Virus record (IMG/VR): IMGVR_UViG_3300034106_002424
Coordinates: 1-28,398 of that record
DNA from: a virus
DNA length: 28,398 bases
Direction: 5' to 3' (one strand)
Shown: in pieces, positions 1-8,721 of the stretch
Layout: each line of letters begins with the position of its first letter
How positions within the stretch are numbered: the first letter of the stretch is position 1
Made by a program: the position numbers and the translations under genes
The notes under the pieces: model-generated
The model's database searches: none
What the model was told of the DNA's origin: nothing
Seen by the model: the letters and a program-made list of their open reading frames with translations, nothing else

Positions 1-438
1 CCTGCTCACATCTGGACTATTGGGTATGGTCATGTTCTCTATCAAGAACAGATTAAGCTCCCTGTTATCAGAAATGACAACTACTCTGGCATAATTCGCA
101 AGGAATATCCTCTTAAAAAAAAGGATAACAGAGTGTGGAGCAAAGATGAAATTAACGAGCTTTTTGAGAAAGACATTGAATTATTTGAGCGAGGTGTACT
201 TCGTCTTGCTCCTGTCCTTGCTGGTCGTCAAGGAGCATTCGACGCTTGTGTCTCTTTTGCCTTTAATGCTGGGCTAGGTAATTTTCAACGCTCTAGCATT
301 CGTATGGCTATCAACAGACAGGATTGGGAGAAAGCAGCAGACAGCTTTATGGCTTGGACTAAAGGTGGCGGCAAAGTGTTGCCTGGCCTAGTCAGGCGCA
401 GAGAAGCTGAGAAGGCTTTGTTCTTGAGCGACATTTAA
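1..438 (+). CDS. Endolysin, GH24 (T4-type) lysozyme, 5' end cut by window
   Basis: This is a peptidoglycan muramidase for host lysis. The frame is open from base 1, so the N-terminus, including the catalytic Glu, lies outside the window. It begins PAHIWTIGYGHV, the GH24 segment just after that Glu. The C-terminal part carries the family's typical AFDACVSFAFNAGLGNFQ and GGGKVLPGLVRRREAEKALF blocks. Between GYGH and the SKDEINELF helix there are about 35 extra residues rich in Tyr, Pro and Lys, which short lambdoid lysozymes lack. No signal peptide or SAR domain can be judged. The next gene starts 11 bases downstream, so the enzyme is expressed with the late virion genes. The family assignment is sure from motifs; the full length is unknown. 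Confidence 0.93.
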   Translation, partial: PAHIWTIGYGHVLYQEQIKLPVIRNDNYSGIIRKEYPLKKKDNRVWSKDEINELFEKDIELFERGVLRLAPVLAGRQGAFDACVSFAFNAGLGNFQRSSIRMAINRQDWEKAADSFMAWTKGGGKVLPGLVRRREAEKALFLSDI

Positions 439-448
439 TAGGAAGAAT

Positions 449-2848
449 ATGAAAACATCCTTTACCTCTAAGCAGCGTGAAATACTAGCTCGTAAGATGG
501 GCTACGACGGCCCTATGCAGGGCTTTGATGACTTTCTTAATAGCTCACCAGCGTTGATGATGAAGTACAACGCTGTGACGGATAAGTATGCTCAGAGGAT
601 GGCTAAGGGAGGGTCTGTCACGGGTTATGCTGTGGGTGGTGTTGTTAGCTATGAAGAATGGCTGAAGACAGCGCCTAAGACTCAGAGAAGAGCTTTTGGT
701 GGTACAAGGGCACTGACTGAACAAGAACTCCGTGATAACTACGAAAAATATCGTCAAAATCCTACACCAGAGCCAACAGAACAGCAACAAACGACAGCAC
801 CTGCGCCAGCACCTGCGCCAGCACCTACCTCTACGACTAACATCACCCTTCCAGGCGTTAGCACTGGAACTACACCTGTCACTGTTTCTCCTAATGTGTC
901 TCAGCAAATGTCTGAGATGGGTCCGTTTCCTCGAGGGACAGCGCCAGCACCTGCGCCAGCACCTGCGCCAGCACCTGCGCCAGCACCTGCGCCAGCACCT
1001 GCGCCAGCACCTGCGCCAGCACCTGCGCCAGCACCTGCGCCAGCACCTGCGCCAGCACCGAGCGTCACAGGCGGTGGTGACGTCACCTTCAGCGAAGAAC
1101 AAGGACGCACTGGTACACCTTCACCAGGTGCTGCTGCTGGCTTCACCCCTGCAACGACATCAATTACACCGGGGCAAGACATCTCGGGTGTAGGGGGTGC
1201 TGGCACTGCTAAGACGGTGACAGATATTAAGACAGCAACGGCTGAAGAAGCAAAGATGCCTGCTGCTATCACAGCAACGACAATGGAGGCGTCTAAGTCT
1301 GCTGAAGGTGTTAAAGGTGTATTAGAGGGAACCAAGCCACTTAGCTTTGAAGAGTGGAGTAAAGATAAGGTTTTTCCTGCTGTTATAAGAATAGGGCCCG
1401 ATGGAGAACCTATTGATGCCGCACGAGAAGGATATGAAGAATATGTCAGAACCTTCAAACCTGAAGGCGGTGTTCAAGCTGTAAAAGGCACTGTCAGCAA
1501 AGAAGCTCAAGTTGATGCAGCACAAAAAGAACCTACAGAGACTGTTCTGTCCGACCTAGAAGCAGAACAGCTTGATAAAGCTAGAGAGGTTCAAGCACCT
1601 CCTGAACTCACTGTAGGTGCTGGTGAGCTTTTGGACAAATCTGCTGTCAATATGGCTAAGGTTGATGAAGCCATTGCCAAGACAAAGGAAGAAGCTGCAC
1701 AAGGGGTTGTCTCTGAAGACATGACCGTACAGGGCCAGCTTACGAAGCTCACAGCAAATTTTGATGCTAAGAATCCTCCTGGCTGGGCCGCTGGCGCTCT
1801 GCGTGTAGCTACAGCCACATTGGCACAGAGAGGCTTAAGCGCTTCTTCTATGGCAGGCGCTGCTATTGTCCAAGCAGCTATTGAGTCGGCCTTACCTATT
1901 GCAACTACCGATGCTAAAGCCTATCAAGCAATGGCTGAGCAAAATTTAAGCAACAGACAAGCAATGGCTGTGCTGGCGGCACAACAAAGAGCCGCTTTCT
2001 TAGAACAAGAGTTCAACCAAGAGTTTGAAGTGAAGGTGAAGAATGCTGCTCGCATTGCTGACGTTGCCAATATCAACTTCACAGCTAAACAACAAATTGC
2101 GTTAGAGAACGCCAGGCTAGCTCAGTCTGTGGATTTGGCAAACTTAGAGAATAGACAAGCTGTTGTCATCGCTAAAGCGGCTCAGATGGCTACGTTAGAA
2201 ACCACCAACCTAACCAACCTACAGCAAGCTGCTGTTACAAATGCTCAGTCTTTCTTGGCAATGGATATGGCAAACTACGACAGAGAGCAGAAGACAACAC
2301 TGTTTAAGACAGAGCAACTTGTACAGTCATTGTTGTCTGACACAGCGGCTGAGAATGCTGCTAAACAGTTTAACGCAGCAAATAAGACTCAGGTAGATCA
2401 GTTCATGGCGACTCTTGCTTCTACAATATCTCAGTTTAATGTAGCTCAGCGTAATGCTCTAGCTCAGTTTAGTACAGATCAAGTGAACTCAGTCACAAAG
2501 TTCAACACTGAACAAGAAAACCTGAGGGATCAGTTTAACTCTACGCAGCGTCTCGTCATCGATCAGAGCAATGCTCAATGGCGTAGAGAAGTAAGCACTG
2601 CTGACACTGCTGCTCTCAATGTTGCTCTGTATTTAGGTGCTCAGAATTTGCAACAGATGACGTTGGCTGAGTACAATAATGAGACTCAACTCTATCGAGA
2701 TCAGATTGAGAAGGTGTGGTCTAGCTTTGAGAAGAATGAAGATAGAAGAGCAGAAATATTAAAAGCAGAAATCAGCGGTGCCGCTGCTGAAGACGCCGCC
2801 GAGGCTGGACTATGGCAGAGTATTGTTGGTGGGCTGATGAAGCTCTGA
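449..2848 (+). CDS. Large Ala/Gln-rich coiled-coil protein with Pro-Ala repeat, putative internal virion protein
   Basis: 799 residues; starts after a good ribosome site (TAGGAAGAAT then ATG). The N-terminal 100 residues contain a KGG/VGG patch. They are followed by a Pro/Thr-rich linker with two Pro-Ala tracts, the second about 40 residues long and encoded by a pure 12-bp repeat. Residues about 330-780 are strongly helical and built from Ala, Asn, Gln and Glu with recurring QFN-type motifs, which suggests a long fibrous coiled coil. The C-terminus ends in a short hydrophobic segment ([11 protein letters not shown]). There is no enzymatic motif. Its place between the endolysin and other large structural proteins, and its composition, fit an internal core or ejection protein of a podovirus. 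A tail-associated fibre protein is the alternative. The gene is certain; the function is inferred from context. Confidence 0.85.
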   Translation: MKTSFTSKQREILARKMGYDGPMQGFDDFLNSSPALMMKYNAVTDKYAQRMAKGGSVTGYAVGGVVSYEEWLKTAPKTQRRAFGGTRALTEQELRDNYEKYRQNPTPEPTEQQQTTAPAPAPAPAPTSTTNITLPGVSTGTTPVTVSPNVSQQMSEMGPFPRGTAPAPAPAPAPAPAPAPAPAPAPAPAPAPAPAPAPAPAPAPSVTGGGDVTFSEEQGRTGTPSPGAAAGFTPATTSITPGQDISGVGGAGTAKTVTDIKTATAEEAKMPAAITATTMEASKSAEGVKGVLEGTKPLSFEEWSKDKVFPAVIRIGPDGEPIDAAREGYEEYVRTFKPEGGVQAVKGTVSKEAQVDAAQKEPTETVLSDLEAEQLDKAREVQAPPELTVGAGELLDKSAVNMAKVDEAIAKTKEEAAQGVVSEDMTVQGQLTKLTANFDAKNPPGWAAGALRVATATLAQRGLSASSMAGAAIVQAAIESALPIATTDAKAYQAMAEQNLSNRQAMAVLAAQQRAAFLEQEFNQEFEVKVKNAARIADVANINFTAKQQIALENARLAQSVDLANLENRQAVVIAKAAQMATLETTNLTNLQQAAVTNAQSFLAMDMANYDREQKTTLFKTEQLVQSLLSDTAAENAAKQFNAANKTQVDQFMATLASTISQFNVAQRNALAQFSTDQVNSVTKFNTEQENLRDQFNSTQRLVIDQSNAQWRREVSTADTAALNVALYLGAQNLQQMTLAEYNNETQLYRDQIEKVWSSFEKNEDRRAEILKAEISGAAAEDAAEAGLWQSIVGGLMKL
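797..826 (+). repeat. Short Pro-Ala coding repeat, about 2.5 copies of the 12-bp unit
   Basis: Two and a half copies of the same 12-bp unit (gcgccagcacct) that forms the longer array 115 bases downstream. It encodes a first Pro-Ala stretch. The shared unit at two separate places in one gene suggests copying between them by recombination or slippage. Confidence 0.85.
941..1060 (+). repeat. Perfect 12-bp minisatellite, 10 copies, coding for a Pro-Ala rod
   Basis: Ten head-to-tail copies of gcgccagcacct. Nine are identical and the tenth differs only in its last base (t to g). The unit keeps the reading frame and encodes APAP, giving a Pro-Ala tract of about 40 residues with the flanking codons. 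The complete lack of synonymous differences among nine copies points to recent expansion. Because the unit is a multiple of three, copy number changes would shorten or lengthen the linker without breaking the gene. Short-read assembly may also misjudge the copy number. Confidence 0.97.
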
Positions 2849-2861
2849 TAAAGGAACATCA

Positions 2862-3077
2862 ATGAAAAACTACAAATCAGTCATTGCAAGAGTTGACTCA
2901 ATCATCAGTAAAAGAAACAAGACACTTCCTGTGTCTACATCTGGTTTGCTTGCCCCTAAGATGAAGCAACCATCAAAAGGCGGTAATAGCATTGATGAGC
3001 AAATTGCTGATTACATTGAAATGATTCGGAAGCAACGTCAAGAACTCGTTGGTCAACGTAAGGAAAAGAAGAAATGA
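2862..3077 (+). CDS. Small basic protein in the virion gene block, unknown function
   Basis: 71 residues, not recognised. It follows a clear ribosome site (AAAGGAACATCA then ATG) 13 bases after the preceding stop, and its stop overlaps the next start (ATGA at 3074-3077), so the two are probably translated together. It is rich in Lys and Arg, with a Lys-rich C-terminus (QRKEKKK) and a helical segment around residues 45-65. It contains no Cys and no membrane segment. Its position suggests a small structural or assembly protein. Confidence 0.8.
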   Translation: MKNYKSVIARVDSIISKRNKTLPVSTSGLLAPKMKQPSKGGNSIDEQIADYIEMIRKQRQELVGQRKEKKK

Positions 3078-3526
3078 TTGGAGCACTATCACCTACCATC
3101 CCAGGTATGTCTTTGACAACAGAGCCTGGTAATAGACCTTGGGAACAGCCTCCACAATATACAACGCTTGACCAAGTTGTTGCTTATTATGCAGAAAAAC
3201 TAACGACAGAAGAAGCTGTTGATAGTCTGTTGTTAGCAATGGAGAACAACATTGCCTTGATGCGTCTAACACAAGGCATCATCAAAATGGGCATTATGAA
3301 TGGTATCCACACTGTTGATTTAGGTTTTGTTGCTACTCCTATCATCATTGAGTTGATGAAAACCATTGGCGACATGAATGATGTTGGCTACATAGTTGAA
3401 GACGAAGACTTTGAAAAAGCAACAGACATTGATGAGAATATGGCTAAAGAAGTGTTGAGAGGCGCTGTTGCTACAGTGAAAGAAGCTCCTGCTGTAAAGC
3501 AGGGCGGTTTAATGTCTAAGGAGTAA
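3074..3526 (+). CDS. Conserved-looking 150-residue virion-block protein, unknown function
   Basis: 150 residues, coupled by ATGA overlap to the gene before and two bases from the next one. A Pro-rich N-terminus (SPTIPGMSLTTEPGNRPWEQ) is followed by an amphipathic helical core (LTTEEAVDSLLLAMENNIAL) and a moderately hydrophobic stretch around residues 75-100 that is not a convincing transmembrane helix. The C-terminus ends QGGLMSKE. The layout resembles small proteins found beside internal virion proteins in aquatic podoviruses, from memory only. No enzymatic motif is visible. Confidence 0.82.
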   Translation: MIGALSPTIPGMSLTTEPGNRPWEQPPQYTTLDQVVAYYAEKLTTEEAVDSLLLAMENNIALMRLTQGIIKMGIMNGIHTVDLGFVATPIIIELMKTIGDMNDVGYIVEDEDFEKATDIDENMAKEVLRGAVATVKEAPAVKQGGLMSKE

Positions 3527-3528
3527 AT

Positions 3529-4950
3529 ATGGGACTGGCTTTACTAGGAGCGCTGGCTGGGTTTGCTCAAGGCTTAGGCTCTCGCGTTGAAAAAGAAAGA
3601 GAAGAAAATGAAGAGCTTCTTAAAACGCGTCTTCAGTTTGCTGCTGTCAACAAGAAGAAGAGAGAAGAAGAAGTAAAAGCTGTCAGAGAAGAACTGTCTG
3701 GTCGCTATTCTGAAGTGATGCCTTGGCTTGAACCCACTACTGATGAGGCCGTGAAGCTGGCTCTCATCTCAAACCCGGAAATTGCAAAGCAGTTTACAGA
3801 GCGCAGAAAAGCTGGAGATGTTATTGATGCTGCTACGTTTGTCAGAGAAAACGCAGCCGAAATTAGAAAGAAGGCTCCTAAGGGGTTTGAGACAGTAAGA
3901 AAGCTCATTGACTCTTTTGGCGCTGCTCCAACACCAATGACAGATGAACAGATGCAACAGGCGTTTGGTCAAAAAGAAGGCTTCATGGGCTTCAATGTTG
4001 GAACTAAGCCAAGCAGAGCAGAAAAGATTGCTAGCGGCTTAGGCGCTGGTTCTGCCAGAGAACTGCTTGCTTATGAGAATATGCAGCCGTTACAGAGAGA
4101 TCCTTTCTCTGGTATTGCTACCATCAATACAGAGCAATATGGTCCTATGGCTGATTCTGTTGAAAAGGCGTATGAGAAAGCGCAGATAAATCTTTTCAAT
4201 GCCGAACGTAGATTTAAGGAAGACGACCCTCGTCTGATAAAACTTAGAGAAGAAACAGCCGCTCTAAAAAATCAGATTGAAGCTCCTGTTAAGTCTCTGG
4301 ATGAAAGAGCCAATAAACTGGCATCTCAACTTCAGATGGCTGAGAGTGAAGGAGATGCTGATTCTGCCGCTGCTATCAAATCCCAACTCGATGTACTTTA
4401 TACCGCTATCAAAAATCACAAGACAGCGATGGAAGGAAATAAACCTAAGAGCGTTGCCACCATCACCTCCAGTGTTGAGAAGGCTATTCAAACACGCCTA
4501 GAGGAAAAATATGGTGTTGAGTTGTTCTCTGAGCCTAAGACAATTTCTTTAGGAGACGGTGAGTTCTACGTGGCTAGAGGACTGAAGAGCAGCGTCACTC
4601 CTGAGGTTGAACAACAAATCTTGAGAGACAAACGCAGCTTCGCACAAGCAGCACTAAGAGCTTATGGTCTCCTCGATGATAAGGGACAACCTCTTTACGA
4701 TTCTGTGCGCGATGTGATGTACAACTATGGTTTGCGTGGTTCATTACCTCAAAGACAACAAGTTGGTGGCGCAGCGTCTCCGACAGCAACACCACCCGCT
4801 GCTACTACTGCTCCTGTTAGACCAGCTTCAACACAGCCCTCTCCCACAACAAGTGGTCCAGTCACTGTAGAGTTACCTAATGGAAGCAAGGCAACCTTCC
4901 CTAATCAGAAGGCAGCAGACGATTTTAAGAAAGCAGCAGGTATCCGCTAA
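3529..4950 (+). CDS. Putative internal virion / structural protein, 473 residues
   Basis: Starts after AAGGAGTAAAT ATG. The protein opens with a short hydrophobic Ala/Leu/Gly segment (about residues 2-16) and a highly charged coiled coil (about 18-65). A mixed helical body follows, including another coiled-coil region around 220-290. Near residues 415-450 is a Pro/Thr/Ala linker, and a small C-terminal block has the sequence LPNGSKATFPNQKAADDF. Linker plus small terminal domain is a common design in structural proteins of this kind. The stop and the next start share one base (TAATG). Role inferred from position between two other large virion proteins; no catalytic motif seen. Confidence 0.83.
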   Translation: MGLALLGALAGFAQGLGSRVEKEREENEELLKTRLQFAAVNKKKREEEVKAVREELSGRYSEVMPWLEPTTDEAVKLALISNPEIAKQFTERRKAGDVIDAATFVRENAAEIRKKAPKGFETVRKLIDSFGAAPTPMTDEQMQQAFGQKEGFMGFNVGTKPSRAEKIASGLGAGSARELLAYENMQPLQRDPFSGIATINTEQYGPMADSVEKAYEKAQINLFNAERRFKEDDPRLIKLREETAALKNQIEAPVKSLDERANKLASQLQMAESEGDADSAAAIKSQLDVLYTAIKNHKTAMEGNKPKSVATITSSVEKAIQTRLEEKYGVELFSEPKTISLGDGEFYVARGLKSSVTPEVEQQILRDKRSFAQAALRAYGLLDDKGQPLYDSVRDVMYNYGLRGSLPQRQQVGGAASPTATPPAATTAPVRPASTQPSPTTSGPVTVELPNGSKATFPNQKAADDFKKAAGIR

Positions 4951-7900
4951 TGGCAACAGACTACGAAGAACTTGCTAAGAAGTTTGGCGGTCAGGTACAG
5001 ACTGACTACGAAGGGCTTGCTAAGAAGTTTGGAGGCTCTGTCTCTACAGAAGAGCCTCCACAACCCGCCAGAACAGCCCCTGTTCGCGCTGCACAGGCTC
5101 AGCCTACCCGTCCTACACCAACGCCTGTTACAGCCCCTGTAGCGCCTCCTACGCCTTCTGGACGGATGCCTACAGCCGCCTTCACTGAGGTAGGTGATGT
5201 TGACACCACAGGCCGCTTTGGTTCCACGATGGAGATGGAAGGCTTTGGTCCCATGCTAGAGATGGGAACACCTGTCACTGTTTCTGACATTGCCTCACAG
5301 AAGGACAAGCTCAACATCATTCAGCGCTATATGAAGGAGCGCTTCCCCAACAAGCCCATGCCTAAAGAGCCTGTGAAGCTGGTGGAAGAGTTTCAGCGTT
5401 CTCAGGCTAAGAATGACATGGAGCTAGGCTATGAACTGACATGGGCATTGAATGCGAAGCCTGAGCAGAAGGAAGTGGCGAGGCAGGCTTATGGTGTTGC
5501 TAAAGAACTAGGCACTACCTTTACTCAAGAGTTGAGGGCGGTTTTGACTAGCCCTTCGACATATGCTGGTGGTGTTGCTGGCTGGTTGACTAAACAAGCT
5601 CTGTTGAAACCTGCTGTTGTTAGCGCTACCAAGAAAGCCTTGGCTGTTACTGGTGTCACAGCCGCTGTTGAAGGCGGTGCTGCTGGTACTCAAGATGTCA
5701 TAAGACAACGTACAGAAAAAGAACTTGGTCTTAGAGAAGAAATGAGTTATGCACAGACAGCTTTGTCTGTCGGTGTTGCTACTGCTTTAGGCGCTGTCGG
5801 TGGTAAAGGTGTTGCAGACATCAAGGTTGAACAAGCTCCTGCCCGCATTGCTTCCTTGGTTCAACGTAAGAAGGGAGCGCCTGCCCTTACTGATAAGCAA
5901 ACAGCAGACTTCTTGAAGCAATTTGCTGCAAAGGAGAAGTCTGTTGGTGAGAACAGAAAAGCGTTGTTTGCCGATAGTTTTGCTAGGCGTGAAGCCAGAA
6001 AAGAAACACTGGACAAGATGGATGCTCCTGGTGCTGTCACTGAAGCTGTGTTGAATGAAAACACTGTTGCTGACATCTTCAAAGTGGCTAAGCAGATTTA
6101 CATCGATAACCCATTGCTTCGCCCTGATTTGAATGAAGTGAGAATTACACAGGCTGTTGCTAACACGCTTAAAGAAGCCGATGTTGACACCATTCAACAG
6201 GCAGCAGCACGCGCTGGTGTCAACAACAAAGAGTTCTTAGAGACGTTTAGAGTGACGCTGTCTCAGGCCGGTGCAACGTTGAAGGAAGCATCTTCGTTGG
6301 CACAGTTTCTGAACAAAGCAACTAAGGGTGATCCTAAGCTAGAAGAAGCTCTGAAGAATATGTCAAGGGCTTCCTATGGCACTGAGTATTGGTCAGGTAA
6401 AGCAATAGACTTTGGTACTGGGGTTGTTGGGACATCCGTTGCTGCTTCAACTGCCAGCTTGTCCACTGCCGTGCTAAACGCCATTGGCCTTGCTGGTTCT
6501 GTTCCTTTGAAGGTAGCTGCCGACACTGTTGATGCTGTGTATTCAACAGCAGGAAGAATGTTATATGACCTAAGAGGTGGTGTTCTAACTAAAGACAGAG
6601 CCAAAGAAGACGTCTCTGAAGCCTTTGCTGACAGCTTCTTTGTTCTTAAAACAATGGCTGATGCTGGCTACACATCCGAAGTTACAGACTTGATGTTGAA
6701 GAATCAGCCTCGTCTTAACAATTTGCTTAGCTCTGTCGGTGCTGAAACAGATAGCAGAGGGTTGCCAGCATCCGTTGCAAAGGTAATGAACACCATCAAC
6801 ATTGCCAACAGAGCCGTTGACAGTGTTGTTCGTCGTCCTATCTTCTTACAAGCTGTCAAAGACAGAATGGATGCTGTTGGCTTGGACTACGAAGACTTCA
6901 TTGCAAATAATAAGGCTATTCCTGTTGCCCTGCTTAAAGAAGCTGCCGATGATGCTCTGAAGCTAACCTTCTCATATGAGTTTAAGGAGACAGGGGAGAG
7001 GAGCTTTGAAGGGGCTGCTGAGAACTTAGCAGCATTTACGCTTCAGCTTTTCAACAGGAATGGTTTAGCTGGTATCCCTGGTAAGCTAATTCATCCATTC
7101 ATGCGCTTCAGCTTGAACTCTATTCGATATACCTATCGCATGACACCGGCTTCTGCTTTAGGCGGTGTTCAAGAACTCAGACAATCTAGGAAGTTTCTGA
7201 ATGAAAGTGAGAAACTTAGAGCAGCCGGTAACGACAAAGAAGCCGATGAGTTTGGAGCAAAAGCTGCTGGTTTGGCTTATGACGCAAAGAAGAAAATATT
7301 AGACGCTACTGTTGGAACTTCTGTTATCTACGGAGCAATGGCGTTTCGAGAAGAAAACTCTGACCTTGAAGCACATCAGTATAGAGATGATGATGGCAAT
7401 ATTAAAGACGGCAGTGGGTTATTCCCGTTTGTCAACATCTCTTACATGGCAGAGGCTGCTTTATTAATGAGAGACATGTCTCAGACTCTTTGGTACACGC
7501 TGAAGATGTCTAAAGAAGAAAGACAACAAGAGGCTACCAAGTTTAAACAACAAGCTGAAAGTCTTGCCTTAAACGAAAAAGGACGTCAAGAACTTTTACT
7601 AAAGGCTGAGCAGCTTGAACTCAACAGAGTCAGGAAGTTCGACGGGCAGAAATTTATGGAGATAATGACAGGCATGGGCAGGTCTTCGCTCTCACAGAAT
7701 ACTGTGTTTGAGAGGGTATCCCGTCTGTTTGAAGAAGGTATCACTACAGATGTTGAAAGAAAAGCAGGCACAGAAGTTGGAGACTTCTTAGGACGTTTTG
7801 ACAACTTCTTCAATCCCGCCTATGACGCTGTTAACTTCTTGTTGGAAGACTACAGTGTCGTTGACACCAGAGCGCCTGTAGAAGGCTTAGGCACCTTTAC

Positions 7901-8504
7901 CGGCGCTGTTGCAGCCCCTGTCTTAGGACCTATACCAGGCGCCAGAGGGTTCTTAGAAGAGCGTCCTTCGCTGTTCCAGACAACACCACAACAGGTTCCT
8001 ACGGTGTTGAGACAACTTCAAGGTGTTCGCCCCACGCCACCAACAAGTGTGGCAGAGAACGAACTAGCGCGTCTGCGTATTTCTTCCTTTAGCTTGTACA
8101 AGTCTACAGGTGACCGTACCTTAGACAATCTCACCATCAGAGAAGCTGCACCTCTTGTTGAGGCTGCTGTGGATGATCTTGTCAACAAAGACAAGGCTTA
8201 TCCTTTTTTGTCTATCAATGAACAACGTAGGACTATGAAGTCAAGAATTAGTCAAGCCATCAGCATGGCTAAGACTAACGTACAAGATACCTATCTCGAA
8301 ACAAACCCTGAGAAGAGTGTCAACAGGATGTTTGAGGGTCTTGGCAAAGAGAAGAGAGACGCTGCTGTTGATAGATTTATCAAGACAGAGAAGAGAAGAC
8401 CAGAGTCACTGCGTGACAAACTTCGCATCATTCACGGTGAATTTGACATTGCTGAAGCTATTGGTAAAGACTTCAACAAAGGTGGATTTGTTCTAAGAAG
8501 ATAG
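4950..8504 (+). CDS. Very large putative internal virion (DNA ejection) protein, 1184 residues
   Basis: Last gene of the rightward block, overlapping the previous stop by one base, with an AGCAGG ribosome site. The N-terminus carries two tandem near-copies of a motif (DYEELAKKFGG, then DYEGLAKKFGG), then a Pro-rich linker. A moderately hydrophobic Gly/Ala/Val region lies near residues 205-250, with another around 480-520. Much of the rest is charged and helical. No lytic transglycosylase motif was found. Size, position and composition resemble the largest core protein of T7-like phages (gp16 role), which crosses the cell envelope during DNA entry; this is inference from context. The C-terminus (FNKGGFVLRR) lies 23 bases from the terminator hairpin. 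Confidence 0.85.
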   Translation: MATDYEELAKKFGGQVQTDYEGLAKKFGGSVSTEEPPQPARTAPVRAAQAQPTRPTPTPVTAPVAPPTPSGRMPTAAFTEVGDVDTTGRFGSTMEMEGFGPMLEMGTPVTVSDIASQKDKLNIIQRYMKERFPNKPMPKEPVKLVEEFQRSQAKNDMELGYELTWALNAKPEQKEVARQAYGVAKELGTTFTQELRAVLTSPSTYAGGVAGWLTKQALLKPAVVSATKKALAVTGVTAAVEGGAAGTQDVIRQRTEKELGLREEMSYAQTALSVGVATALGAVGGKGVADIKVEQAPARIASLVQRKKGAPALTDKQTADFLKQFAAKEKSVGENRKALFADSFARREARKETLDKMDAPGAVTEAVLNENTVADIFKVAKQIYIDNPLLRPDLNEVRITQAVANTLKEADVDTIQQAAARAGVNNKEFLETFRVTLSQAGATLKEASSLAQFLNKATKGDPKLEEALKNMSRASYGTEYWSGKAIDFGTGVVGTSVAASTASLSTAVLNAIGLAGSVPLKVAADTVDAVYSTAGRMLYDLRGGVLTKDRAKEDVSEAFADSFFVLKTMADAGYTSEVTDLMLKNQPRLNNLLSSVGAETDSRGLPASVAKVMNTINIANRAVDSVVRRPIFLQAVKDRMDAVGLDYEDFIANNKAIPVALLKEAADDALKLTFSYEFKETGERSFEGAAENLAAFTLQLFNRNGLAGIPGKLIHPFMRFSLNSIRYTYRMTPASALGGVQELRQSRKFLNESEKLRAAGNDKEADEFGAKAAGLAYDAKKKILDATVGTSVIYGAMAFREENSDLEAHQYRDDDGNIKDGSGLFPFVNISYMAEAALLMRDMSQTLWYTLKMSKEERQQEATKFKQQAESLALNEKGRQELLLKAEQLELNRVRKFDGQKFMEIMTGMGRSSLSQNTVFERVSRLFEEGITTDVERKAGTEVGDFLGRFDNFFNPAYDAVNFLLEDYSVVDTRAPVEGLGTFTGAVAAPVLGPIPGARGFLEERPSLFQTTPQQVPTVLRQLQGVRPTPPTSVAENELARLRISSFSLYKSTGDRTLDNLTIREAAPLVEAAVDDLVNKDKAYPFLSINEQRRTMKSRISQAISMAKTNVQDTYLETNPEKSVNRMFEGLGKEKRDAAVDRFIKTEKRRPESLRDKLRIIHGEFDIAEAIGKDFNKGGFVLRR

Positions 8505-8526
8505 AGCAATATTCGCTGTACAGCAA

Positions 8527-8553
8527 AAAGGCCCAATTAAGGGCCTTTGTTTT
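8527..8553. terminator. Bidirectional intrinsic terminator between converging late and early transcripts
   Basis: A perfect 8-bp stem (aaaggccc / gggccttt, 8527-8534 and 8541-8548) encloses a 6-base loop. Rightward it is followed by gttttt, ending the virion gene transcript. Leftward it is followed by ttttt (8525-8529 on the complement), ending the tRNA and early transcript. It sits 23 bases after the last + strand stop and just beyond the Leu tRNA. Confidence 0.93.
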
Positions 8554-8630
8554 TGGTGCGGAGAAGGGGATTCGAACCCCTAAAACTCAGGGTTTAAGCC
8601 TGATACGTATGCCAATTCCGTCACCCCCGC
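8554..8630 (-). tRNA. tRNA-Leu (anticodon TAA) with short variable loop and encoded CCA
   Basis: The cloverleaf folds from the complement: 7-bp acceptor stem with two G-T pairs, 3-bp D stem with an 11-base loop containing GG, 5-bp anticodon stem (TCAGG/CCTGA) around CTTAAAC, 5-base variable loop, 5-bp T stem with TTCGAAT loop, discriminator A and CCA at 8554-8556. The anticodon reads UUA. Bacterial Leu tRNAs normally have a long variable arm; this one does not. It is the third of three tandem tRNAs and ends beside the terminator. Confidence 0.92.
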
Positions 8631-8636
8631 TGTTGT

Positions 8637-8719
8637 TGGTGCTGGAGATGAGACTCGAACTCATGAAGGTTTCCCGACGGCTTACAAAACCGTTGCAATT
8701 GCCGCTATGCGACTCCAGC
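8637..8719 (-). tRNA. tRNA-Thr (anticodon TGT) with 12-base variable region and encoded CCA
   Basis: Acceptor stem GCTGGAG/CTCCAGC is perfect. The D stem is GCA/TGC, the anticodon stem ACGGT/GCCGT surrounds TTTGTAA, the T stem ATGAG/CTCAT surrounds TTCGAGT, and discriminator A plus CCA follow. The anticodon position gives TGT, which reads ACA. The variable region (12 bases, with a possible small GGG/CCT pairing) is longer than usual for Thr. A Tyr (GTA) reading would break the anticodon stem, so Thr is preferred. Confidence 0.9.
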
Positions 8720-8721
8720 TT

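Noticed and set aside
545-1102. - strand frame rich in Cys-Trp-Arg-Arg repeats
   Set aside because: Another shadow of the 12-bp repeat; no natural protein composition.
901-1458. - strand frame with a long Ala-Gly tract
   Set aside because: It is the antisense translation of the Pro-Ala minisatellite. The + strand gene explains the region, and the frame has no ribosome site.
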